Of a DNA stretch of 56,565 nucleotides, positions 49,354 through 56,565 are shown piece by piece (the first letter of the stretch is position 1; each line of letters opens with the position of its first letter). Source of the stretch: Desulfocapsa sp. (GTDB lineage Bacteria > Desulfobacterota > Desulfobulbia > Desulfobulbales > Desulfocapsaceae). The notes under the pieces are model-generated. The model did not search any database. It was not told where the DNA came from and saw only the letters and a list, made by a program, of their open reading frames with translations. The translations under genes were made by a program, and so were the position numbers. The DNA is taken from NCBI GenBank assembly GCA_022712895.1, contig JAFLJS010000018.1, positions 1 to 56,565 of the forward strand, read 5' to 3'.

Positions 49354-50618
49354 TAGAGATAAAAACAGTATCAACAGTAGATGCCACAGTTACAGTTCCA
49401 GGTTCTAAAAGCCTCACTCAGCGAGCATTAATTGCAGCTGCTCTTGGCGATGGCAGTAGTAAACTGATTGGTCCTCTTGCCAGTGAGGATACTAGCTATA
49501 CATCAGAAGCTCTTGAACAGATGGGCATCAAGGTGGAACGTGGTGACGATGTGTGGACGGTGCACGGCGGTGGTGGAAAACTCGTCACCCCTGAAAGTGA
49601 AATTTTCCTTGGTAATAATGGTACGGCCACACGTTTTCTGACTTCTGTGGTCGCCCTTGGCAATGGCTCCTTTGAGATTAATGGCGAAGAACGAATGCGC
49701 GAACGTCCCATAGGTCCTCTGATGGAAGCCTTGCAGGGATGGGGCGTTGATATAAAATCCATTGAAAATACGGGTTGTCCTCCGCTAAGAATTGAAAGTA
49801 AAGGTCTGACAGGAGGAGCAACGATCCTGCCCGAAGGAAAATCCAGCCAGTACCTGTCTTCACTATTACTTGTTGCACCCTATGCTGCGCAAGCTGCGAC
49901 CCTCAAAGTGGAAGGCGAAGTCTTCTCCAAACCCTATGTGGCCATGACGTTGTCTGTGATGGCTGATTTTGGTATTGATGTGGACTGTAATGAAGAATTT
50001 ACCGATTTTATGATTCCTCAGGGACGATACAGAGCCATGGAGTACCAGATAGAAGGGGATGCCTCAAATGCTTCCTACTTCTGGGCCGCAGCAGCAGTTA
50101 CCGGTGGCCGGGTAACGGTTGCCAATGTACCTGTTCCATCATTACAGGGCGATTCCGGACTGGTTCCGCTACTGGCCAGAATGGGATGTAATATAACCCG
50201 CGATGGTGGAGGAATAACTGTGCAGGGATGTGAACGTCTTGAGGGGATCACTGTTGATATGGGAGATATGCCAGATGTTGTGCCCACTCTTGCTGTGGTA
50301 GCAGCTTTTGCCCACGGAAAAACAGAAATCAGGAATATAGAACATCTGCGAATTAAAGAATGTGACCGCTTGACTGCCACGCTTACAGAACTTGCGCGGA
50401 TGGGTGCTAAAGTCGAAGAGGGGCGGGATTATATGATTATTCATGGTGACGGTGGAGAATGTTTGCACGGAGCAGAGATCGAAACCTATAACGATCACCG
50501 TATGGCCATGAGTTTTGCAGTTGCAGGTCTGCGTATTCCTGGCGTAAAGATAACCGGTGAGAGTTGCGTAGCCAAATCATTCCCTGATTTTTGGGAACGC
50601 TTTGGATTGTTGTTCTAG
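49350..50618 (+). CDS. aroA: 5-enolpyruvylshikimate-3-phosphate synthase
   Basis: 422 residues. VPGSKSLTQRALIAAALGDG and LGNNGTATRFLTSV are the two signature regions (phosphate- and shikimate-binding), and RERPIGPLMEAL and RIKECDRLTATLTELARMGA follow. TYNDHRMAMSF closes the active site. It condenses shikimate-3-phosphate with phosphoenolpyruvate. The Gln in place of the usual Asn in SKSxTQR and the NNGTATRFL form mark a variant away from the E. coli class. It is the last gene of the operon. Confidence 0.95.
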   Translation: MIEIKTVSTVDATVTVPGSKSLTQRALIAAALGDGSSKLIGPLASEDTSYTSEALEQMGIKVERGDDVWTVHGGGGKLVTPESEIFLGNNGTATRFLTSVVALGNGSFEINGEERMRERPIGPLMEALQGWGVDIKSIENTGCPPLRIESKGLTGGATILPEGKSSQYLSSLLLVAPYAAQAATLKVEGEVFSKPYVAMTLSVMADFGIDVDCNEEFTDFMIPQGRYRAMEYQIEGDASNASYFWAAAAVTGGRVTVANVPVPSLQGDSGLVPLLARMGCNITRDGGGITVQGCERLEGITVDMGDMPDVVPTLAVVAAFAHGKTEIRNIEHLRIKECDRLTATLTELARMGAKVEEGRDYMIIHGDGGECLHGAEIETYNDHRMAMSFAVAGLRIPGVKITGESCVAKSFPDFWERFGLLF

Positions 50619-50927
50619 TTTGCCTTTAATGCCGTACTCCATAAAAGCTGTACTAAGTGCCAAGAAAATAAGGATTGTTTTTTATATCAAAATGTTATAA
50701 CAACTGACAAAGTACTTATCTCAACCTCACTAACCATTTGCTGGTGTTAGTTCCTTATGAAATCTTTTCCTGTTTTTTTGAAAAGAATCTGGTTAGAACA
50801 CGCGATACCCTCTTCATGGGGAGATAGTGTACTGGGAGTGTATGTATGGTTTCCCCTCATCAACAATTATTTGTACGATATCCAATGTAGAGTGTACAAC
50901 CAAATTTTCAACAAAAAGAGGAAAAGA
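50619..50927 (+). promoter_or_regulatory. Intergenic region with a probable promoter for the CsgG-like gene
   Basis: 309 bases without a supported gene; the frame of the next gene is open back to 50757 but has no protein-like features before 50928. TGTTATAACA (50693-50702) is a perfect palindrome that also forms an extended -10 (TGTTATAAC), with TTGTTT about 15 bases before it. Confidence 0.35.
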
Positions 50928-51872
50928 ATGAATCGTAATTTCTTGGCTGTTTTGTGTGTCGGATTTGTGATGCTTTTTGTAGGAACTCTGGCGATAGCTG
51001 AAAGCACCATTCCGGCCCCCCCCACTGGCAACCTGCGTTATTCTATAACTGTTACCAAATTTAAAAATGAAGCTGGCTGGAGTGGCCGCTGGAGTGTTGG
51101 CGATGGCATGAAAACCTCCATGACCAACCTTCTCTATAAATCCGGTTGGTTTATTGTGCTTGGTGATGGTGAAATGCGCAAGGAGGCCATGAAAGAACAA
51201 GACTTTGTCGCATCCGGGCGTACAGCCGGAGGGAAAAAATCGGCGAAGATTGGTCGTATGACACCAGCTCAGCTCCTGGTTCGGGGCTCAATCACTCACG
51301 TTCAGGATGATACCGGTAGTGGTGGTGGTGGATTCAGTTTTCAGGGGATTAGCATAGGTGGATCTGCCGGCAAAGCAGAGATGAATATTAGTATCTATCT
51401 TGTTGACTCGGAGACCGGGCAGGTTAGAGCTTCCACTGATGTCGTTGGTGTTTCGGGTAGGAGAGGATTTACAGTCGGGTATCATGGAAGTGCTCTTGGG
51501 GGCTTAGGAGGTAACTTTGGCGGGCAGCAGAGTGACAATGTTGGCAAAGCAATGGAAGATGCTGTTGGACAGGCAGTACTGTTTCTTATCGACCAGCTTG
51601 GCTCTATTCCATGGGAAGGTTCCCTGCTTCTGGTGAAGGGCGATAAAGTTATTATCAATCGTGGTAGTCGTGAAGGTGTAGAAGTTGGCCGTCAATTCAA
51701 GGTTGGTGGTGTTGAAGAACTGGTTGATCCGGATACCGGCGAAGTGCTTGATTCCGAAATGACCGAAGTAGGTGTCATCAAGGTAACAAAAGTTAAAGAA
51801 AAAATAGCCTATTGCACACCCGTCTCAGGAAGTGGTATGCGGAAGGGAATGTCTGTATTTCCCATGAATTGA
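50928..51872 (+). CDS. CsgG/HfaB-family secreted protein
   Basis: 314 residues from the ATG at 50928 (AGAGG upstream), which gives a signal peptide (LAVLCVGFVMLFVGTLAIA). The body (YSITVTKFKNEAGWSG, GDGMKTSMTNLLYKSGWFIVL, PAQLLVRGSITHVQD, MNISIYLVDSETGQV) matches the CsgG fold, the curli secretion pore family. A glycine-rich loop (DDTGSGGGGFSF) and a C-terminal domain with KVIINRGSREGVEVG follow. It has no lipobox cysteine, and no csgA, csgE or csgF is nearby, so a role other than curli secretion is likely. Confidence 0.78.
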   Translation: MNRNFLAVLCVGFVMLFVGTLAIAESTIPAPPTGNLRYSITVTKFKNEAGWSGRWSVGDGMKTSMTNLLYKSGWFIVLGDGEMRKEAMKEQDFVASGRTAGGKKSAKIGRMTPAQLLVRGSITHVQDDTGSGGGGFSFQGISIGGSAGKAEMNISIYLVDSETGQVRASTDVVGVSGRRGFTVGYHGSALGGLGGNFGGQQSDNVGKAMEDAVGQAVLFLIDQLGSIPWEGSLLLVKGDKVIINRGSREGVEVGRQFKVGGVEELVDPDTGEVLDSEMTEVGVIKVTKVKEKIAYCTPVSGSGMRKGMSVFPMN

Positions 51873-51880
51873 TAGACACG

Positions 51881-51915
51881 AAAACAGGTGCTGATGACTT
51901 TCGGCACCTGTTTTT
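51881..51915. terminator. Bidirectional terminator between converging genes
   Basis: AAAACAGGTGC (51881-51891) and GCACCTGTTTT (51904-51914) form an 11-bp stem with a 12-base loop, with T-runs on both strands, in the gap between the CsgG-like gene and the small secreted-protein gene. Confidence 0.88.
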
Positions 51916-51923
51916 AACCAAGC

Positions 51924-52277
51924 TTAGTGACTGATAATCACAGCCTCAGAACGATCCAAAATACCTTTCCTCGACTTCATATATTCCTTCAATTCCATCA
52001 TCACATTTCGTGCTTCATCCTGTGTCAGATTATATACCTTATAGCTACCACTACCATCATGAACTAGCAGTTGTTTTAAGCGTTTTGCAGGATCATTCGG
52101 ATCAGTGCAGTCGCCATTGTTCATCTTGTAGATTTCATCAGCACCCACAGTAGCAAATCCTGTATTGCCACTGCAGTCCATGGTTTCAAAAATCACTTTG
52201 TAATCGTCTCCTGCGTGGGCAGAGGAGGAAAGAAAAAAAAGCATGAGGAGAGTGGAGATCAGCATTGGGATTTTCAT
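51924..52277 (-). CDS. Small secreted protein of unknown function
   Basis: 117 residues with a signal peptide (LISTLLMLFFLSSSAHA), so periplasmic. Two Cys (MDCSGN, GDCTDP) could form a disulfide. I do not recognise a family. The ATG at 52277 follows AGGAGGC. It stands alone, with its 3' end against the terminator. Confidence 0.72.
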   Translation of the reverse strand: MKIPMLISTLLMLFFLSSSAHAGDDYKVIFETMDCSGNTGFATVGADEIYKMNNGDCTDPNDPAKRLKQLLVHDGSGSYKVYNLTQDEARNVMMELKEYMKSRKGILDRSEAVIISH

Positions 52278-52414
52278 AAAGCCTCCTGAGTGTAAGAGTA
52301 TACTGTTTGTACGCCAATGTCTTTTGTGGAGACACCATTGTGGTATTTAACGTATTTTTTTCCGAATGTATCACCGTAGTGGGAAAAAGTCTGATTTTCA
52401 GCTCGGTGGTGTCT

Positions 52415-53077
52415 CTATATCTTTTGTACATCCAATGCAATAAAGCCAGCTTTTTTATCTCTCTTAAAGCAGGGCGTTTCCATGGTACTCACTTCACCCG
52501 GTTTCTGATAGAGACTGGAGCTACTGTTTATAATTGAAAAACCGACATTCCGAATAAGATCCTCACATTTTTTAACACTGAAGAAATGAGCGTGTTCATA
52601 AAAGGGGTGCCCTGTTTCTTTCTTTTTGAGGAGTGCTTTTCCCCATAGGCTGGTGGCTGGAACAAAGCCAAGTATGAGGTGTCCATCTTTCTTTAGGATA
52701 CGATGACATTCACCAAGTACCTGGGCAGGATTCTGCACAAAACAGAGGGTGAATAAGATGGATACCCTGGTAAAGCAGTTACTGGGAAATGGCAAAGATT
52801 CACCTATGGCCTGGCACACCTTGATATCCCTGCTTGCTGCGAGATGGAGTGGTGCCATAGCTGGGTCGATGCCAAAATCTGATCCAAGTTCACGCGCAAA
52901 ACGTCCGGGGCCGACGCCGATTTCAAGGGCTGGGGAGGAGGCAGGGACTGCCAGGGCTCTGATGGTTGCAGCTTCGATATCAAAGAGTAAGCTGTCTTCA
53001 AACCAGCTATCATATTCGTCTGCGCGTTCATGGAAAACCGATGAACTTTTACGCCAGTGACTGGCCGGGGTGTTCAT
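52415..53077 (-). CDS. Class I SAM-dependent methyltransferase
   Basis: 220 residues. FHERADEYDSWFED is typical of small-molecule methyltransferase starts. ALEIGVGPGRFARELG is the SAM-binding motif I, GIDPAMAPL motif II, and LPFPSNCFTRVSILFTLCFVQNPAQVLGECHRILKKDGHLILG the core of Methyltransf_11. The substrate is unknown. It overlaps the mltA stop by 4 bases on the same strand. Confidence 0.87.
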   Translation of the reverse strand: MNTPASHWRKSSSVFHERADEYDSWFEDSLLFDIEAATIRALAVPASSPALEIGVGPGRFARELGSDFGIDPAMAPLHLAASRDIKVCQAIGESLPFPSNCFTRVSILFTLCFVQNPAQVLGECHRILKKDGHLILGFVPATSLWGKALLKKKETGHPFYEHAHFFSVKKCEDLIRNVGFSIINSSSSLYQKPGEVSTMETPCFKRDKKAGFIALDVQKI

Positions 53078-54261
53078 TGCTTCTCTTTTTCAAAATTGTT
53101 TTTGATCAGAAAGTAGAGTTCTCCTTTCTCTTTCATGCTGCCGGCTGCCGTTTTTGCGTAGCTACCACTTCCCCAATAAAGATCAGCACGTCCCGCACCC
53201 TTAATTGCAGACCCCGTATCCTGGGGGAAAACAAAACGTTGCATGGGAACCCATCTAAGGATATTCCCTTTACTGTCCAATTCTGGTTTTGAACTTATAA
53301 GGAAGGCAAGAGTCTGCTGGGGCAGTACGTCTGGGTCAATGGCAATGGAACGCCCGGCAACCAGAGGCTCCCCAATACTTCCAACAGGATCTCCCGCAGG
53401 TGCCCAGTTGAAGAAAATGAATTTACTGTTGTGATGTAATATCGCAGTCTGTTCTTCAGGGTGTCCGACAAGATAGGCCCTAATAGTGGGGATTGATGCT
53501 TCTTCCAGAGTGATTTTACCCTGGTCAACTAGCAGCTTTCCGATGGACAAATACTCGAGTCCATTAGAGGCGGCATAGTGGATAGAACGAATAGAACCAT
53601 CTGTGAGCTGAATTTTTCCAGAGCCTTGAACATGTAGGATAAAGGCATCGACCGGATCTTTCACGTATACCAGTTCACTGCCTGCGGCCTGTCCGTTTTC
53701 TTCAATTTCCTTGCGTGTCCAGAAGGGTTGTAATTGATTGTATTGATCCCTTCTCTTGAAAAGAGTCTTTCCAGTCTTAGGATCTTTTATCCAGAGAAGG
53801 GTTGATGGAGGAGAATACAGGGGATACAGATAAGGAGTTTCTTTGTTGAGGCTGCCCTGTAAAAAAGGTTCATAATAGCCGGTAAAAAGCATTTCACCTT
53901 GTGCAAAATCTTCACGCCCAACAGCTTGATAAACCGTGTAGTTCTCCGTCACAATGCGAGCCAACTCGTCACGGTTCGGATCTTGTTTCAGGATATCGAT
54001 AAAAGAATTCATCGATTCTCGTAACCAGGAAATGGGGTAGGTGTCGGTTCCCAATGAGTAAGATGCGTCACTTGGCAGTTTGTTTAAATAGTGCAGGTGG
54101 CGTACCGCCGCAGTGAGCAGTGTTGCAATTTGTGCGTCATCATTGAACGTGGGAGCCTCTCCTTGAGAAACTTTGGTTAGTGGTGCCTTGGCACAGCCAT
54201 TGAAAAGCATTAGCAGACCGGCAAGTAAGAGAAGAAAGGTACGATGCTTTAATAGATTCAT
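53074..54261 (-). CDS. mltA: Membrane-bound lytic murein transglycosylase A
   Basis: 395 residues. A lipobox LMLFNGC (Cys near 23) predicts an outer-membrane lipoprotein. FTGYYEPFLQGS and YVKDPVDAFILHVQGSGKIQLTDGS belong to the MltA barrel. The C-terminal 3D domain ends in DTGSAIKGAGRADLYWGSG, with the catalytic Asp. It cleaves peptidoglycan to 1,6-anhydro products. An MltB-like gene lies 97 bases upstream on the same strand. Confidence 0.94.
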   Translation of the reverse strand: MNLLKHRTFLLLLAGLLMLFNGCAKAPLTKVSQGEAPTFNDDAQIATLLTAAVRHLHYLNKLPSDASYSLGTDTYPISWLRESMNSFIDILKQDPNRDELARIVTENYTVYQAVGREDFAQGEMLFTGYYEPFLQGSLNKETPYLYPLYSPPSTLLWIKDPKTGKTLFKRRDQYNQLQPFWTRKEIEENGQAAGSELVYVKDPVDAFILHVQGSGKIQLTDGSIRSIHYAASNGLEYLSIGKLLVDQGKITLEEASIPTIRAYLVGHPEEQTAILHHNSKFIFFNWAPAGDPVGSIGEPLVAGRSIAIDPDVLPQQTLAFLISSKPELDSKGNILRWVPMQRFVFPQDTGSAIKGAGRADLYWGSGSYAKTAAGSMKEKGELYFLIKNNFEKEKQ

Positions 54262-54358
54262 GATTGTTCACATTTGATGGAGTGAGGCGTACACTTAGTA
54301 CGTCGTAGCGACAGTAAATTTGTAGTGACGATGCAGATGAAGAGTTTTTCCGACGCTA

Positions 54359-55405
54359 TCATTTTCGGATGGCCTCAGCCAGCTCACTCACCACCATCGC
54401 GTAACGATTTGAGTGATTCCACTGGGTGATGGCTTGGAAGTTTGGATACCCTGCGACATAACGTTTTCCACCTCCCTGGGCGGGATCAATTTCCAGTCCG
54501 ACAACAGTTAATGGTCTCTGCTCTGGTGGCGGGCTGAGTGCAACGTTCTGTTCCTCAGCAACTATTGCATAATCAACTAGGCCCTTGCGACCTTTTTTGT
54601 TGGCTTCTTTTACTGCATGGCCCATGAGTTTTGATCCAATATCTACATAATACGGGGCGTTCAGACTCCAGTGATAAAAATGCAGATAGTTGGCTATGGA
54701 TGCAAGAATATCAGGAACTGAGTTAAAGACATCTCGACGACTGTCGCCATCAAAACTTAGTGCATATTCACGAAAGCTTGATGGAATAAACTGTGTTTGA
54801 CCAAAGGCACCAGCGTAAGAGCCTTTGATCTTGAGCGGGTCGTAGTTGTTTTCTTTGCAAAGGATAAGAAAGTGTAATAGCTGTTTGCCAAAGAATTCAG
54901 ACCTTCGTGGATAAGCACTGAAGAGAGTGTTTAAGGCTCTAAAAACATTGAATCCGCCGCCATATTTACCAAAACGGGACTCAACTCCCCAAATGGCAAT
55001 AATCACTTCACGATTAACTCCCAGCTCTTTTTCAATCCTATCAAGGATTGTTTTGTATTCCAGGAGCTTCCTGGCTGCAGTTGCTATAACCTTGTTGGTG
55101 ATAAAGAGTGGACGGTACTGGTAATAGGGCTTGGACTCCCACTGCTTATCCATAAGAACGAGTACACGTCGCTTAATTGTTACATCACGGAAAATGTTAT
55201 CAAGTTCAGTTTGACTGAAGCCATGGTCGTGGATGAGTTCATCAAAAAGATTCTGGTATTTTTTTTGATTGATGTCTATCCGCTGTCCGTCCTGGACACA
55301 GTCGGCAGCTGCGATTTGATCATCGGCAAGACTATACTGGTAAATGAAAAGGAAAAATATGAGAAGGAGGAGGCTGATACTGCGTGAGTGGAAGTTATGT
55401 CTCAT
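54359..55405 (-). CDS. Lytic murein transglycosylase, MltB-like
   Basis: 348 residues. A signal peptide (SLLLLIFFLFIYQYSLA) without a clear lipobox. The lysozyme-like domain shows IIAIWGVESRFGKYGGGFNVFRALNTL with the catalytic Glu, and GSYAGAFGQTQFIPSSFREYALSFDGDSRRD, the MltB signature. It cleaves glycan strands in the periplasm; together with mltA it forms a peptidoglycan-remodelling pair. It ends 97 bases before mltA. Confidence 0.9.
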   Translation of the reverse strand: MRHNFHSRSISLLLLIFFLFIYQYSLADDQIAAADCVQDGQRIDINQKKYQNLFDELIHDHGFSQTELDNIFRDVTIKRRVLVLMDKQWESKPYYQYRPLFITNKVIATAARKLLEYKTILDRIEKELGVNREVIIAIWGVESRFGKYGGGFNVFRALNTLFSAYPRRSEFFGKQLLHFLILCKENNYDPLKIKGSYAGAFGQTQFIPSSFREYALSFDGDSRRDVFNSVPDILASIANYLHFYHWSLNAPYYVDIGSKLMGHAVKEANKKGRKGLVDYAIVAEEQNVALSPPPEQRPLTVVGLEIDPAQGGGKRYVAGYPNFQAITQWNHSNRYAMVVSELAEAIRK

Positions 55406-55425
55406 GGAGAGCCCCCCTTCACTGT

Positions 55426-56391
55426 TCAGCTTGAAGAAGGATAGGTGGAATGGAAGCGGCCAATAAAATCATCAAGCATATCTGCCGGTAACTGATTAAT
55501 GCCAGCTGCTGCTTTTCGTCCACCGCCAGTGGGAAAAGAGAGGCATAACTTATCAGCATCTCTTCTGTCATGTAACGGTGCTCGAACGCTTATCCGCAGG
55601 CTTTTGTCGTTGTTTTTTACAATAAGAGCATGGGCGGCGTTTTTTCTCTCTCGTGCCCGTAGGTTGGAAAAGATTCCGGCTACACGCCGTGCCCATGGAG
55701 CGTCGGGGAAAAGGTACATTCTGTTGTGTGTTGTTGCATCCATTTCAGGTTGTTCCATGGCTTTTGTCATATCTTCCTGAAAGCCCTTTCGCAAAATTGT
55801 TAAATCTGAGGACTCTTCCAAAAATGTGAAAGGATTATCGTAGTTGTGCAGGGCGTGAAAAAGTGCGTCGGGGGTGAAGTGGAGATCCTTGAGGTCAGCA
55901 CCGTATCCGTTGTAGTTCAACAATTCTCCAAGTTCCTGAAGGGCAGCAAGTTGTTCTGTCGTCAGATTGAGTTTAATGGCAGCCTGCGCAGCTGAATCGT
56001 GCAGGTTGTCTCCAAAGGCTGCAGCAACGGCCCAAGCACGATATTTTCCTTTAAGCAGTTTGTCTACAATGAGTGAAGTACAGGTCGCTGGGGAGGGGTC
56101 GAGGTGACAGGTTAGGTGACTACTGTCCGGGATATCTCCTGCGAAATGGTGGTCGATATAGGTTATCTCATTGTCTGCCTGGAGAAGTCGCAGGAGTGTA
56201 TTCCGGTTGGAATCAAGAGAAACGTCAAGCACAGTAATAGTACTTTTTTGTACGTCATTAATTTTATTGAGAAGCTGGATATCACGTTTAACGCCTGTAA
56301 TCAGGGTAACGTCAGATTTGGGACTGTGGAGACGAAGCTGATGCAGAGCGATTATACCGTCTGCATCACCGTTAAATACGTCATAGTGCAT
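55426..56391 (-). CDS. DHH-family phosphoesterase
   Basis: 321 residues. FNGDADGIIALHQL holds the first metal Asp residues, VLDVSLD the second and YIDHHFAGD the DHH triad. The C-terminal DHHA1 part has SFPTGGGRKAAAGINQLP (substrate GGGxxxAAG motif). Members of this group hydrolyse nanoRNA or cyclic dinucleotides, or act as other phosphodiesterases; which one cannot be told. The stop is 20 bases before the MltB-like start, so they may be one operon. The 174 bases upstream to the window end hold no gene I can support. Confidence 0.9.
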   Translation of the reverse strand: MHYDVFNGDADGIIALHQLRLHSPKSDVTLITGVKRDIQLLNKINDVQKSTITVLDVSLDSNRNTLLRLLQADNEITYIDHHFAGDIPDSSHLTCHLDPSPATCTSLIVDKLLKGKYRAWAVAAAFGDNLHDSAAQAAIKLNLTTEQLAALQELGELLNYNGYGADLKDLHFTPDALFHALHNYDNPFTFLEESSDLTILRKGFQEDMTKAMEQPEMDATTHNRMYLFPDAPWARRVAGIFSNLRARERKNAAHALIVKNNDKSLRISVRAPLHDRRDADKLCLSFPTGGGRKAAAGINQLPADMLDDFIGRFHSTYPSSS

Positions 56392-56565
56392 AGTATTATG
56401 ATTTACAGCCGGAAGCCCAGTGGGTTTCCAATGTTGGCAAGGTTAAACAATATGCTGAAGGTGGTGTCTCCTGGAGTGTATTTCGACTGTAATTCCACAG
56501 ACCAGCACGTGGGTTGATACATCAGTGAAATATTCTGTTCGATAATCTGGGATTCTGAAATCGAG

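Noticed and set aside
56116-56517. Forward frame overlapping the 5' part of the DHH gene
   Set aside because: Mostly antisense to a well-supported gene, with no recognisable motif.

Overview
The window looks like chromosomal DNA of a sulfate-reducing Desulfobacterota bacterium, probably Desulfobulbales or a relative. The main evidence is a complete dsrMKJOP operon (38941-44104), the membrane redox complex of dissimilatory sulfur metabolism, preceded by an RsbRD-N-type gene as is common in this phylum. Base composition is moderate and even. I see no rRNA, tRNA, CRISPR array, phage or intact insertion sequence, and placement below phylum is inference.

Layout. 1-12.1 kb is housekeeping and metabolism: the end of a radical SAM gene, an HI0933-type flavoprotein, an FKBP/SlyD isomerase, shikimate kinase, ArfB, PpnP, a metallo-beta-lactamase-fold enzyme, an HDOD protein, TcdA, a CsaA-like protein, a decayed RluA-type pseudouridine synthase beside its usual N-terminal partner domain, an EamA transporter and a U32/RlhA-like protein. 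12.2-19 kb holds a DUF2868/DUF3482 membrane protein-GTPase pair and a large hybrid histidine kinase with three Cache-like sensor segments. 19.1-32.7 kb is a Tad (Flp) pilus locus: pilin, TadG-like and TadE-like proteins, CpaB, CpaC secretin, FHA-CpaF ATPase, TadB, TadC, a DUF192 protein, a TPR lipoprotein and another TadE. 33-38 kb has a DUF2207 membrane protein, a MazG-like pyrophosphohydrolase and the Prc protease. 38.2-44.2 kb is the Dsr operon, closed by a strong terminator. 44.2-50.6 kb has a flavodoxin-like protein, a full-length prepilin peptidase, and a compact pyrK-pyrD-DUF1232-aroD-aroE-aroA run. 50.9-56.4 kb has a CsgG-like protein, a secreted small protein, a methyltransferase, MltA, an MltB-like transglycosylase and a DHH phosphoesterase.

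The genes form a few working groups. The Tad proteins, with the prepilin peptidase encoded 12 kb away, should build a surface fibre. DsrMKJOP links membrane quinones and periplasmic haems to cytoplasmic sulfite reduction through DsrC. The aro genes, including aroK at 3.1 kb, supply chorismate, and PyrK/PyrD supply pyrimidines.

The most unusual signals are: (1) a 50-base block present twice, 20.7 kb apart, 47/50 identical, encoding a conserved 16-residue peptide and lying in the leaders of two unrelated membrane-protein genes; (2) a CpaB protein doubled in size by about sixteen DG-rich repeats of about 20 residues; (3) other departures of the Tad locus from the textbook form (FHA-ATPase fusion, no TadZ/CpaE, a TadG-like protein with a long charged coiled coil, an extra pilin-like protein and an unknown secreted protein); and (4) several near-perfect palindromes in promoter regions, including a TetR-operator-like one upstream of the Dsr operon.
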